The translations under genes were made by a program, and so were the position numbers. The notes below the pieces were generated by a model. It had not been told where the DNA came from. It worked only from the letters and a program-made list of their open reading frames with translations, and searched no databases. This document shows positions 1 to 9,143 of a DNA stretch of 64,000 bases, one piece after another; position 1 is the first letter of the stretch, and every line of letters begins with the position of its first letter. This DNA is from Ascidia mentula (Eukaryota; Chordata; Ascidiacea; Phlebobranchia; Ascidiidae): the NCBI GenBank assembly GCA_947561715.1, contig OX387198.1:14880001-14944000 (forward strand), written 5' to 3'.

Positions 1-1
1 A

Positions 2-1118
2 TATGGTGGAAAACAAGGTGGTGGTGGTGGTTATGGAGGTGGTGGCTATGGTGGAGGTGGTGGCGGTGGCGGCGGCAGCTACAGTGGGGGCGGCAGCTAC
101 AGAGGTGGGGGCGGCAGCTACAGAGGTGGGGGCGGCGGCTACGGAAGTGGCGGCGGCTATGGAGGTGGTGGCGGTTATGGTGGAGGTGGAAGAGACGGAG
201 GCTACCGAGGAGGTAGAAATTACGAAGGTAATTCATCATACTGAATGCTGCAATGCCTGTAAATACAATGTACACAAGTTAAAACACAACTATTTTACAA
301 TTGTTTTTCTTTTTTTGTAAGCAATGTACCTATTACACCTAGAGCTTAGTACATTATATTATAATACATGAACAGTTTTATTTTACATATATTTGCCATG
401 GAGTTATCTGTTTAATTTGTTAATTTTATTAGCCACTTCATGCATGTACTTGTCAGGTTTGGCACAGTAAACTTACAAACCTGGCTGGGATTTTTGCCAG
501 GCACTGTTTAAGGTTTTGCCTAAAAACACCTTTGGCCTGACATACTTTGTTTATTTAACTAACTACTTGTAAGCGTATTTGTAGTGTTTGGATTGCAGTA
601 GATCAGATATACATTTATTTTATCAGGGACTTTCCACCTCCAGTTAGTCGTATATTAAATGGCGCGTGGTTTAGAATTTACTGTCTGTCGATATGAACCT
701 TCTTTGAACGGCCCTAAGTGTCCTTAATGCCGAGTGGAGTAATTCACGAGGTACATAGAAAATACCGTGGAGCAAGGACTCCCCAAGAATTTATTGCCTG
801 TTACCTAAGGTAAGATGGCCAACACTAAATGTTAGTTGTATCAAGATTAAGTTCAGGCAAACTTTATCCATGTGTTTATAGTTAGTAATCACCAAGGGGC
901 AAAACTGGTACTGGTCTGTATGTAATTTTTGTTTTTACATTGTATTTTTACAGTCATTAGCAAACTAATTTATAAAATTTAAAGGTTTGTATATTAATAC
1001 ATGTTTTTGAACACATTGCCCTGGAATATTTTACAACCTTAGTAACACACTTTTTTTTGTTAAAACAGGAAATAGTCGCTATGGTGATCGTGATGGAAGT
1101 AATTATGATAATTATTAG
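2..1118 (+). CDS. Glycine-rich RRM RNA-binding protein, 3' end (CIRBP/RBM3/GRP-like)
   Basis: Only the 3' end is in the window. Positions 2-227 encode a Gly/Tyr/Arg-rich tail (GGGGY, GGGSYRGG repeats) like the low-complexity tails of CIRBP/RBM3 and GRP proteins. The donor GAAG|gtaatt at 227/228 joins in phase 1 to 1069-1118, giving the ending EGNSRYGDRDGSNYDNY. Reading through the donor instead gives a short ending (EGNSSY, stop 242-244), so intron retention makes a second C-terminus. A cassette exon lies inside the intron at 627-809. The family binds RNA and regulates mRNA stability, translation and splicing. The RRM is off-window; the call rests on the tail and on the cassette exon shared with the B-type genes near 23 and 31 kb, which lie on the opposite strand. 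Confidence 0.75.
627..809 (+). other. Cassette (poison) exon in glycine-rich RRM gene, copy 1
   Basis: The acceptor is tttattttatcag|GG (AG at 625-626) and the donor is CCTAAG|gtaagatgg (after 809), so this is a 183-nt exon. Spliced in after 227 it adds about ten residues and then stops at TAA 656-658. That leaves about 150 nt to the next exon junction, enough to expect nonsense-mediated decay. Its first 96 nt are identical to the exon at 31581-31765, on the other strand about 31 kb away, and nearly so to 23237-23421. The flanking intron, apart from about 18 nt at the acceptor, does not align. Inclusion in mRNA is inferred. Confidence 0.7.
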
Positions 1119-2634
1119 AAGTGCCGTACTGAATGGACAGCTTGTGAATATTGTTTCATCGATGCCAAACTAACTGATGCTCACCTACCCATTTGATGCA
1201 CCGCTGACAAAACAAGATGGCAGTGAATCAATTCTGTTTTTAATACGCCCATGGCTCATTTCAAGTTTGTTGTGTATACTGCTCTCTGATAGAATACAAG
1301 CTGCTGCAAGTTTAATTCTCATTGTTTGTACACTCCACGCTTTCTGTGTTTTAAACCACGTACTTTCGTAATTGTACATTTTGGATAAACCATCTGTTGA
1401 ACTGTTAAATTGAAATACTTGTGTTTCTTTGGTAACAAAGGCCGAAGAGCATGTTTAGGTGTTGAAGATAAGGGTTAGTTTGCATAGCATTGCATTTTGG
1501 TTTGCAATTAAGAAGAAATTGCTTTCTTAAAGGAAAAGTTTAAATTAATTGAATATTTATCCCAGATAAGTTTCAAACTGGATTTTGGCCATGATTTTTT
1601 ATTTGGTAGGCCACATGTAGGGAAAAAACATGCTAATAAGGAAATGTGTTTCTATCATGTCGACATGTTGTGATTTAAAAGTGGTGTCACAACATCTCAT
1701 TTTGTAATGTTATGAGGAGCCCTTCGTGATACACAGTAAATTTTGATTAGCCCAAACAATTTGAAACCAACTGTATTTCTTAGGGCATTGTAGTACTTTG
1801 AAGCTGCCACTTAGGGAACAAAATAAGTCGCGGGGAATAAACTTCTCAAAAACACAATTAAAGGAAACCGCGCTTTTGGGGAAATAATCTTATTGCCCTA
1901 CCAAATCTTGCTACCCTTTTCAGCATTTCAGTGAGTTTGTTGGTGATTTGAATGTTATGAACTTGCATTGCGTTTCTTTCGGCTACTAATTTCACTCCGT
2001 AAGTACGTACTACACTTTAGACGCAGCCACTTTAGCTAAGAGTTCGTCCATATCAAGCTCTTCTCATTTGTAGGATTGCCATATCGTGCTTATTTCTGCT
2101 TCTGAGGAGCACAAATCTTATTTTATGTGGTAACTGAAGTGTTCAACAGTTGCGATACTAGTAATATGCCTTCCAGTAGAGCGCCACTGCCTTTTGGAGA
2201 AGGCTAGTCAAAACGCTTCTCGTGCGTCGGAGGTCCAGAAACTCTTCTAGAATTATAATGGGGCTGGTGCAACTAACTCACGCAGGTAGGACATAAAGAA
2301 CGTAAGTGAACTGAATAATTTACGAAAGAAACGGAAAATTCTGATTTGCTTTATTCCTAACTTTTTTTTTAACAAGGCTATACGCATTTATCATACAAAA
2401 AAACTCTAACCATAGGACATATATATAGTGAATGTATGTAGTGTATGGCTGTATGCATGGACTATGTCGCAACTGCCACTTTCATCTACGCTATATATTT
2501 ACGAATTGTTTAGGGGTTTTTACGTCACACTCATAGTTTTCCTACATATATATGTAATTTCTACTGCAAATTAAATAAATTTGGTACAAATCCAAGGTTT
2601 TCCATCAAAATGTTTTCAAACAAGCCAATTGTTT
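1119..2634 (+). other. 3' UTR and AT-rich intergenic DNA
   Basis: The first few hundred bases are probably the 3' UTR of the upstream RRM gene. An AATAAA lies at 1836-1841, and it is unclear whether this or an earlier variant is used. I see no further conserved reading frame up to the LTR element. Confidence 0.5.
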
Positions 2635-2636
2635 GC

Positions 2637-2819
2637 AATTATCCTTATTCAAATAGAAATAATATTAGTTTCCTACAGCAGTGCACGGCAACTAACCAAA
2701 ACTAAAACTCAGCCCACAACAGTTCAGGCTTGCACTGGGGTTTTACGGAAACAACGGTATTTGTGAAGTAACAACGGTACATTGTGCTGACGTCAAATTA
2801 TCAATACATCACATAACAT
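2637..2819 (-). repeat. 3' LTR
   Basis: Direct repeat of 4802-4984 with a few substitutions. Shared sequence runs from AATTATCCTTATTC to CACATAACAT on the plus strand. It includes a CRE-like TGACGTCA-type site (gctgacgtcaaat). Confidence 0.75.
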
Positions 2820-2840
2820 TCAGATCACGAGGAGCCTTCT

Positions 2841-4354
2841 TTACCGAAACAGGGACGGGCTTTTCCGGCGCGCTTTCGTATAGACTGCTTCGACACCGAA
2901 CAACGAATTGGCGATGCGCGCTCGCTCTACGACAAAATTTGTAAAGGCGAGATATCCGGCTTGGGATCCAGTCTCGTCGAGCATTGAACGGAACGTTTGA
3001 TCCACTTCTCTTGAAGCCGGAACGGCAGTTTTCGAATTAGCTGTCTTAACGTATCCAAGGAGTTCAAGCTCGCGTACTCCTCGATATCTTCGAGTGAGCT
3101 GCGACACTTTTCTAACAAGTCAGAAAATTCCATCCGGTCCTCTGGTCGACCTTGCTTGACTGGCGGAAATTTTTTGAGTCGGCGCTCACAGGCGTTGGTA
3201 ATAATATGGGGTTGTCCGTAATCGTATTCAAGTCGGGAACGGGCTTTCAAGTATCCTGAGATCTTATCCTTGCTGTAGATCTCAAGCTTAGCAGCAATGA
3301 AGTCTTCGCAGAATTGCAGCAAACAAACTAGCCGTGAATCTTGGGACTTCGTTCGGCTATGAACATGGGACTCAATAGCACGAACAAATGACCAGTAGTT
3401 CAACGGATCACCATCAAACTTTCTGACCGCGGGCTGGGGCAAAACAATTCGCTGTTGTATGAAGTCCTCTTCTGGGACGTATCTACGCGACGGAGAGACA
3501 ACATGCTGTATGTTCGACGGAAAGGGATCAGAACCTTGATATGACTTAGCAACGGATGCGCTGACAGATTGCGGGAAAAACGGCTTCGTCCATGCAAGTT
3601 GGGGGTGACCGTGCCACGACAGGGACAGCAGGTTGGTAAGCATTTACCGGCGCACTTTTAAATTCAGGTCGCAGCCCCCCGACAGAGGAACTTGTCACGG
3701 GAGGATGTCTTGTGTCACTCAAATAGGGATCTCCAGCAATGGATTCTTCCTTCCACGCTCGTACCTCAGCCTCGGCTATTTCAACCTCATCGTTGACCTG
3801 TTTCCTTCTTCGTTCAGCCTCAAGTTCTGCTTGACGCCTTGTCATATCAGCTTGCTGCCTTGTCATATCAGCTTGCTGCCTCTTAATCAAAGCATCTTCA
3901 TTGACCTGACGCTGTGGCACTCGAGCCAATTGAAGTTTAACACGAGCGGCTATTCTCTGAAGGGTAATCGAGGAGGTGGTGGAAACAGAGCTATGCACGT
4001 CAACGTGTGAGCTCAACGATCGGCTTGATATAGTCTTCCGACGCCCGATTGACTTCTTGGCGTTGGCAAACCACTCCTCCAAACGAGAGTCAAGTTCACA
4101 TTTCGCGCGCTGACAATCCTGTCTTGCTAGAGCTAATTCTTCGCTGTTTTCAGCAAGCGGCGCATAGGCATCAATCAGGTCGGAAAAACATTTCTCCGGC
4201 TGTGGCAGGTAACAAGCACAGCGTTGTCAATGTTCAGCATTAACTCTTCAACACGCAGACAAGATTGTTGCCATGCGTGCGCGCAGCTGGACACTAGCAA
4301 AACCGCCGGGTCCTCGACTGTGGAAGACGAAGACGGTGAAGCAGGATCACACAT
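2841..4354 (-). pseudogene. Frameshifted gag-like gene of BEL/Pao type
   Basis: Reading the minus strand, a likely start MCDPASPSSSS lies at 4354. The frame then shifts near 4180 into a charged coiled-coil region containing a tandem RQQADMT repeat (about 24 bp repeated at 3835-3890). It shifts again near 3600 into a segment with the DUF1759 gag signature LPQPAVRKFDGDPLNYWSF, followed by a helical region, and once more near 2930, ending at 2841. DUF1759 is typical of Pao/BEL gag proteins, which form the retroelement particle. At least three frame changes make this a broken copy. There is no downstream pol region before the LTR. Confidence 0.65.
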
Positions 4355-4456
4355 TTCGAATGGTAATAAATCCGAATGGTAATAAATCCAAATGGTTCGA
4401 AACGGACTGAGAATAAATCCAAGTAGTTCGAAAAGGGGCTGATAATGAATCAATTA

Positions 4457-4710
4457 GTTCGAAACGATGTTGCGCTGCCCTTGGCAGTCAGTCAGACGGG
4501 CGTGACTGGTTGCGCCCGGACAGTGCAACAGACGGGATTTCTGCAATGGTTCTTAACACACAACACTTCTTCTTCAAAAGGAACGGGTCAACTTTATTCG
4601 GAAGGCGCTGCGTGTTAAGAACCATTGCAGAAATCCCGTCTGTTGCACTGTCCGGGCGCAACCAGTCACGCCCGTCTGACTGCCAAGGGCAGCGCAACAT
4701 CGTTTCGAAC
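4457..4710. repeat. Near-perfect inverted repeat (100-bp arms) inside the LTR element
   Basis: Arms 4457-4559 and 4612-4710 are reverse complements over about 99 bp except for one extra CAGT in the left arm (cagtcagtcagac against a single copy). The spacer is 52 bp. It lies between the 5' LTR and gag, where a retroelement's leader would be. RNA from either strand would fold into a long hairpin. The two open frames crossing it are by-products of the symmetry. Confidence 0.9.
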
Positions 4711-4801
4711 TATTGTGGAAACAGTCACAAAAATATCGGCTTCTTCCCAATCAATCACACAGCAACATTAGCAGATTACAACTTGCATTTTAATTGCCTT
4801 A

Positions 4802-4984
4802 AATTATCCTTATTCAAATAGAAATAATATTAGTTTCCTACAGCAGTGCACGACAACTAACCAAAACTAAAACTCAGCCAACAACAATTCAGGCATGCAC
4901 TTGGGTTCTACGGGAACAACGGTATTTGTGACGTAACAACGGTACATTGTGCTGACGTCAAATTATCAATACATCACATAACAT
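4802..4984 (-). repeat. 5' LTR
   Basis: Partner of 2637-2819. On the minus strand this copy is upstream of gag, so it would carry the promoter. Confidence 0.75.
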
Positions 4985-5580
4985 AGTGGCGATGTAACAG
5001 TGGTATTACATTGCATTAAACGCGTGTGCGTTTTAGGTCATCGTGGTGAAAATAATATATCATGCTGTGATTGAAACAACCATCAATGTATCGCCAGTTG
5101 TGTTGATTAAACCGATATAACCATAGTATACTCCTAGTTCTGTGGGGGTGCCTCTAAAATGCCATCGTAGGCATTAAATCTAGGCACTGTAGGCATCGTA
5201 GGCATTGACAGCCTAGACTCAATACCTATAATGCCTACAATGGGTTCTTAGAGGGCCGACTATACTGTGGAACAGAGTTATAGAAATGTATTCTATGGAT
5301 TTTGCCATGGTACAGAGCATGCGTGCGTGGTATTTTTACAAGGCCACTAGAATCAGTTTTCAGTCCGAAGGCATGAACATTTTCGAACGATATGGACGCA
5401 AGTTTCTCGCGTTTCTCGCAATGGCTCGAAGTTCGTTCGAATTATGATTTGAGTTTGTTTGAAGTTTGAAGTTTGCTCGAAGTTCGTTCGAATAATAATT
5501 TGAGTTTGTTTGTCCACATAAATTCAAAACATACTATCGATAATAACAAAAAATAATACGCATTTATTTGTGGCTGTAGG
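4985..5580. other. Intergenic region with gtaggcat repeat cluster
   Basis: Upstream of CENPW. At about 5155-5255 there is a cluster of direct and inverted copies of a gtaggcat/atgcctac motif. Related motifs recur at 6085-6105, 6345-6410 and 20320-20530, which suggests a small dispersed element. At 5395-5510 there is a short tandem of gaagttcgttcgaat-like units. No gene is visible. Confidence 0.45.
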
Positions 5581-6628
5581 ATGAAACGTTTGGTCCAACG
5601 CAGAAAAGTAAAAAAAGGAATACAAACAAGTTTAAAGCATTCCAAATTATCAAAAGACGTCGAGTTGTTGGTAGGTTGTATAAGTAGTCTTAAAAGTTAC
5701 CATCACTTCAGAAATAACATCATGTTCATTACGGTTTTCCTGCTATAAAACTATATACTGACTGCATCAATTAACAACATGTTAAAATTGTCCTCCAACT
5801 ATAATCGGAATACAATTATGGAATCTTGCTATTTTAGGTATGGCTTGATGCTTTGGTGTTTATCAAGGAGTTGGTTAAAGTGGCTGAATCACAAGCAAAA
5901 GACAGGAAGTCTAAGCTGATAGAGGAACAAGATATTAAACAAGTTACTAAAGTATGTTTGTTGTTACTTGAATGGGCTTGCAGCAACCTACGTGGCAAAT
6001 AACAAAACTAAATCTAATTAACCTAACCCCAAACCAAATTGGAAAATTATATAGCTATTGCACAGCAATGTCTTTAAAGACCTGTTGTGGGCATTGTAGG
6101 TGTTGAAAAAATCCTTTAATGTACACTTTGGGGAAAATGTCATTTATGTATATGATCCTCTGTGCTTTTTTGCAAAAAAATGGCAAATCTGCTAAAACAA
6201 GAGCTAATTTATCAACATACATAAAACATTCTAATACTTTAAGCATTATTTCTGCAATTAACATTTGGCGAAAAAAATTCTCCACACAATTTGCAAATTT
6301 TTAATTTGGGTTAAGTTAATTAGATTTAGTTTTGGTATTTGCCATGATGCCTGCAAGATTCACAACAAGTTTTAAGAGGCACAATGCCCACAATGGTAAT
6401 TTAGAGGAACCCGTTGCATAGCTATTAATATAAGTATATAAATACCATAAATATAAATTTTCCACTGAAAAACAATAATAGTTTATACACCTTTACAACA
6501 TCAAAATTTGTGTATTCTTATTTTACATTTGTACAAAAATACCATGTAGCTAATTTATGCGAAGTGGTCATTTTTAAGGGCTGGATTACATTTTGTTTCA
6601 GGAAGTTTTACACAAACATCGATTATGA
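5581..6628 (+). CDS. CENPW: Centromere protein W-like histone-fold protein
   Basis: Exons 5581-5670, 5838-5951 and 6602-6628 join in phase 0 to give 76 aa. The first exon is basic (MKRLVQRRKVKKGIQTSL), the second holds two histone-fold helices (VWLDALVFIKELVKVAESQA, then a helix ending IKQVTK), and the third gives EVLHKHRL before TGA. Order, charge and spacing follow CENP-W, including an end resembling its VILKKSRG. CENP-W pairs with CENP-T in the CENP-T-W-S-X complex and builds kinetochores on centromeric DNA. Human CENP-W is 88 aa. The acceptor at 6600/6601 serves the last exon, and the TGA (6626-6628) overlaps the HAUS2 start. A read-through of donor 5951 would give a different ending. Such a short protein is easily missed by gene finders. 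Confidence 0.75.
5956..6370. repeat. Inverted-repeat element (MITE-like) in CENPW intron 2
   Basis: About 38-bp arms, tggcaaata.caaaactaaa from 5993 and its reverse complement ending at 6344, are near-perfect inverted copies. Weaker symmetry extends outward to about 5956 and 6370. The interior carries the gcattgtagg motif seen elsewhere in the window. It begins only a few bases after the exon 2 donor. Confidence 0.65.
6591..6627 (+). promoter_or_regulatory. Shared splice acceptor and HAUS2 start
   Basis: The acceptor ttttgtttcag at 6591-6601 precedes both the last 27 nt of CENPW and, 23 nt further on, the HAUS2 ATG (6625-6627, A at -3). Cis-splicing here completes CENPW. Spliced-leader trans-splicing at the same AG would make a monocistronic HAUS2 mRNA with a very short leader, as is common in Ciona operons. 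Which event occurs is not visible in DNA. Confidence 0.5.
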
Positions 6629-7622
6629 ATAGAGACGGTGGTGACACTCTTTATAACCCATGGGTTCAATCCACATGCCACCCTTTTGATGAAATGATTG
6701 GTATTTGTGATGGTGCAATTACCGATAAAATCAATGTAAGGCCCAAACATTTGCTTTTGAATGCAGTGCAATATTTTTTTTTTGCAAATTCACATTTTTT
6801 TTAACTTGATGTCTGTCAACCCTTCTGGACTATTAAAAAGACTAATTTTAATTTCAGACTGATTCTAAAGATCACCACGAATCATCTGTGGCTCAACGCT
6901 TGCAAATTCTCATGGAGATGTCTCAAATGGCAACAGATATTCGCAGCGCAAAAATGTCTCTGGTGAAACTGCAACTAAGGCAGCAATGCAATGATCTTGT
7001 GTCTGCCGAGACCCTGGAACAGAAGCTTGCAGAAGTTTCTTTGCTCACTGAGGAGTTGGAATCTTTAATCACAAATCAGGATAAGCTTCTACATCATTTG
7101 CAAACACCTTACCAGAGCAATCAGTTAATTCTGGAAGTTCAGCATCATCACCAAGCTGTTAAAGTTTTTAAAAATTTGTGTGAGTAGGAATTATTTAAAC
7201 CAGTGGTTCTTAACCTTTTTTGCATTTTTTCAATGAAATGTAATTTGTTCAAGTAACTGCTCATGTGGCAATTGGCACCGCCTAATTTTAAAAAAAAACT
7301 AGACCACAAGTATCAATAGTTAAAAGTGAAAAACTAGAGGAATTTCCCCCGATTTTTTTAAACCCCTAAAAGATCTTGGTCATGTCTGTAAATATAGGTA
7401 CAACTTTTTTCAACAATTATTTGATTGTGGATTTTATTGAAATTTGCTTTAGCTGCAACCTTATCTGGCCTCCATGATCAATTCAACTTACTGGACTGGC
7501 ACAAAAAGAATAATATTGAAAATGCTTCTGTCCTGGAACTGCAACAACTCTCCCAGCGGTGTTTGGACCTTGTTGATGTTTCCAAGACTTTGACCAAGGC
7601 AACTGAACGTGGCAGAAAATAA
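6625..7622 (+). CDS. HAUS2: HAUS augmin-like complex subunit 2
   Basis: Exons 6625-6735, 6858-7179 and 7453-7622 (phases 0 and 1) give 200 aa, against about 235 in human. The N-terminus keeps the NPW motif (LYNPWVQSTC). It is followed by a long predicted coiled coil (about residues 45-120, LQILMEMSQMATDIRSAKMS onward) and a second helical part (SATLSGLHDQFNLLDW to the end), as in HAUS2. Augmin binds spindle microtubules and recruits gamma-tubulin for branching nucleation in mitosis. The start overlaps the CENPW stop as ATGA, so the two genes form one dicistronic unit. An AATAAA overlaps the stop codon at 7618-7623. The helical rather than motif-rich nature of the family keeps confidence below certainty. 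Confidence 0.8.
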
Positions 7623-7623
7623 A
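7618..7623 (+). terminator. Poly(A) signal overlapping the HAUS2 stop
   Basis: AATAAA includes the TAA stop (7620-7622). A following acceptor-like tattttcag|g at about 7809, 43 nt before the ATG5 start, could take a trans-spliced leader for ATG5. Confidence 0.5.
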
Positions 7624-7851
7624 GAGTCACGTTCGACAGTTATACTGATCAAAATGTGTTGTGAAAATTTGCGTGTACTTTCATAACTGTCAAAAATCGA
7701 TATTGTTGTTTTGTTTTGTCTGTTTTCAATTTCTTGCTGTCTTTTTTTTAAATGACTTGTGTTTTTAAATGACTCCTTTCCCCAAAAATGTGCATTTGTA
7801 TTTTCAGGTGTAGGTATGTAGTATTGAAAAATATAAAACACAGAAAAGCTC

Positions 7852-8640
7852 ATGTCAAGAATTACAAAAAGTCTCTGGGAGGGAAAGCTGCCTGTCTGCT
7901 TTGAACTTGCCCGGCATGAAATAGACGGACCTGATGAACCTGCAACGTTATATCTAATGGTCCCCAGGACGTCATATCTTACGCTCTTTTCACAACAGAT
8001 TAAGGAATTTTTCAAGAACTTGATCAGCCTTAAGGTTGATGAAGAAATTTGGTTTGAATATAATGGTTCTCCTCTTCGTTGGCAGTATCCGTGTGGCGTT
8101 TTGTTTGATCTTCTGTGCAATCCATCCACAGACCTGCCATGGAGCATAACTGTCCATTTCCAGAACTTTCCTGATGATGTTCTTTTGCACTGTGAGTGTG
8201 ATGATGCCATCGAATCTAACTACATGATGACCTTGAAAGAGGCCGATCAAATAAAGCACAAAGGTCAAGTAATCAGCAGCATGAGTCGCAACCAACACTT
8301 ACAACTGTGGCATGGCATTAAGATGGAGAACTTTGATGAGTTTTGGTCGATTAACAAAAAGTTCATGGAAGGTTTTGAAGGGGGGAATACTTTCAAAAAC
8401 ATTCCTTTACGTGTTTATTTCGGAGACAAACTATTCCAGCGACAATTTGCTCCTGATGAGACGACCACATTGGGGACAGTGCTTTTGGAGATTTTTCCAG
8501 ACTCATTTTCTGATGGCAAATGCATGTTAAACGTTGCGATTCAGGGGATTTCCCCACCGTTGTCATCACCTCTGCAATGGCTGAGTGAAAACCTCAGTTA
8601 TGCTGACAACTTTTTGCATATTTGTGTCCAATCAGAGTGA
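7852..8640 (+). CDS. ATG5: Autophagy protein 5
   Basis: A single uninterrupted frame of 262 aa aligns with animal ATG5 along its whole length. Recognisable blocks are SLWEGKLPVCFEL (UblA start), YLTLFSQQIKEFF, EIWFEYNGSPLRWQYPCGVL, DLPWSITVHFQNFP, EADQIKHKGQVI and the C-terminal PLQWLSENLSYADNFLHICV. Lys137 in the KHKGQ motif matches human Lys130, the residue conjugated to ATG12. The ATG12-ATG5-ATG16L1 complex then acts as the E3-like enzyme for LC3/GABARAP lipidation in autophagosome formation. Human ATG5 is 275 aa and split over many exons; here it is intronless, but neighbours on both sides have introns. The start is chosen because it aligns with the family N-terminus. A poly(A) signal lies at 8694-8699. 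Confidence 0.95.
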   Translation: MSRITKSLWEGKLPVCFELARHEIDGPDEPATLYLMVPRTSYLTLFSQQIKEFFKNLISLKVDEEIWFEYNGSPLRWQYPCGVLFDLLCNPSTDLPWSITVHFQNFPDDVLLHCECDDAIESNYMMTLKEADQIKHKGQVISSMSRNQHLQLWHGIKMENFDEFWSINKKFMEGFEGGNTFKNIPLRVYFGDKLFQRQFAPDETTTLGTVLLEIFPDSFSDGKCMLNVAIQGISPPLSSPLQWLSENLSYADNFLHICVQSE

Positions 8641-8693
8641 TCATCTGATGCTCCTGAAAGTTGTGCAATACTTCACATATGATCGTTATATAC

Positions 8694-8699
8694 AATAAA
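8694..8699 (+). terminator. Poly(A) signal for ATG5
   Basis: AATAAA 54 nt after the ATG5 stop codon. Confidence 0.6.
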
Positions 8700-9143
8700 C
8701 TGTGCTGTGACTAACTCACATATTACTATAGCATTGAAAGTTATTAGGCCTTATAAACCCATTGTGGTTGTGCTGGTTGTCATGGTATTTGACTGTGTAG
8801 AATATCAAACAATCTATAAACAAAAGTTTGAAATGGAAATAGTATTGCATATAAATTTCATTGTGTCCACAGTTGCATAACGTATATATAAAGTTTTAGT
8901 TATATTTGGATATTAATTTCATGAGTATTTGGGCCAATGAAAATATGTTATGCATGTTTTTGGAATATGTTACAATTACCTGCTAAAAAGTTTACAGAAA
9001 TATTAATTTTGCCAAGAATGTTGGTTTGACTTTTGCCAATATTGTGAAAGGCACTTGATGTAGTCTTTTTTGTATTTCATTGCTTATATCTCTATATTTC
9101 ACTCATCTTATTAAGCACCAGATATTTCTAAAAGTCTATAACA
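8700..9143. other. Intergenic region between ATG5 and TSR1
   Basis: AT-rich, with no conserved frame. It should contain the TSR1 promoter or trans-splice acceptor. Confidence 0.5.

Larger units (their letters stand above)
2635..4984 (-). mobile_element. Non-autonomous BEL/Pao-like LTR retrotransposon, gag only
   Basis: About 183-bp direct repeats (2637-2819 and 4802-4984) flank 2 kb of internal sequence. On the minus strand the repeats begin TGTTATGTGATG. The interior holds only a decayed gag-like frame with a DUF1759-type segment and a hairpin of about 250 bp. No protease, reverse transcriptase or integrase is visible, so the copy cannot move by itself and resembles a TRIM/LARD derivative. 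The LTRs differ at a few sites, so the insertion is not brand new. The left ends are slightly ambiguous because TTGC precedes the shared sequence in both repeats at different spacing. Confidence 0.7.

Noticed and set aside
3..320. 105-aa frame MVENKVVVVVMEVV at the left edge
   Set aside because: Shifted frame of the Gly-rich exon; the true frame reads GGGGY repeats and splices at 227.
4488..4821. Paired frames on both strands starting near 4500
   Set aside because: Mirror images produced by the hairpin 4457-4710.
7201..7300. cagtggttcttaacctttttt near HAUS2 exon 2, and similar single ends at 41466 and 61106
   Set aside because: They look like one end of a hAT-type MITE, but no matching second end was found nearby, so no element was called.
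7488..8210. 240-aa minus-strand frame across HAUS2 and ATG5
   Set aside because: Crosses two well-supported plus-strand genes and has no recognisable domain.
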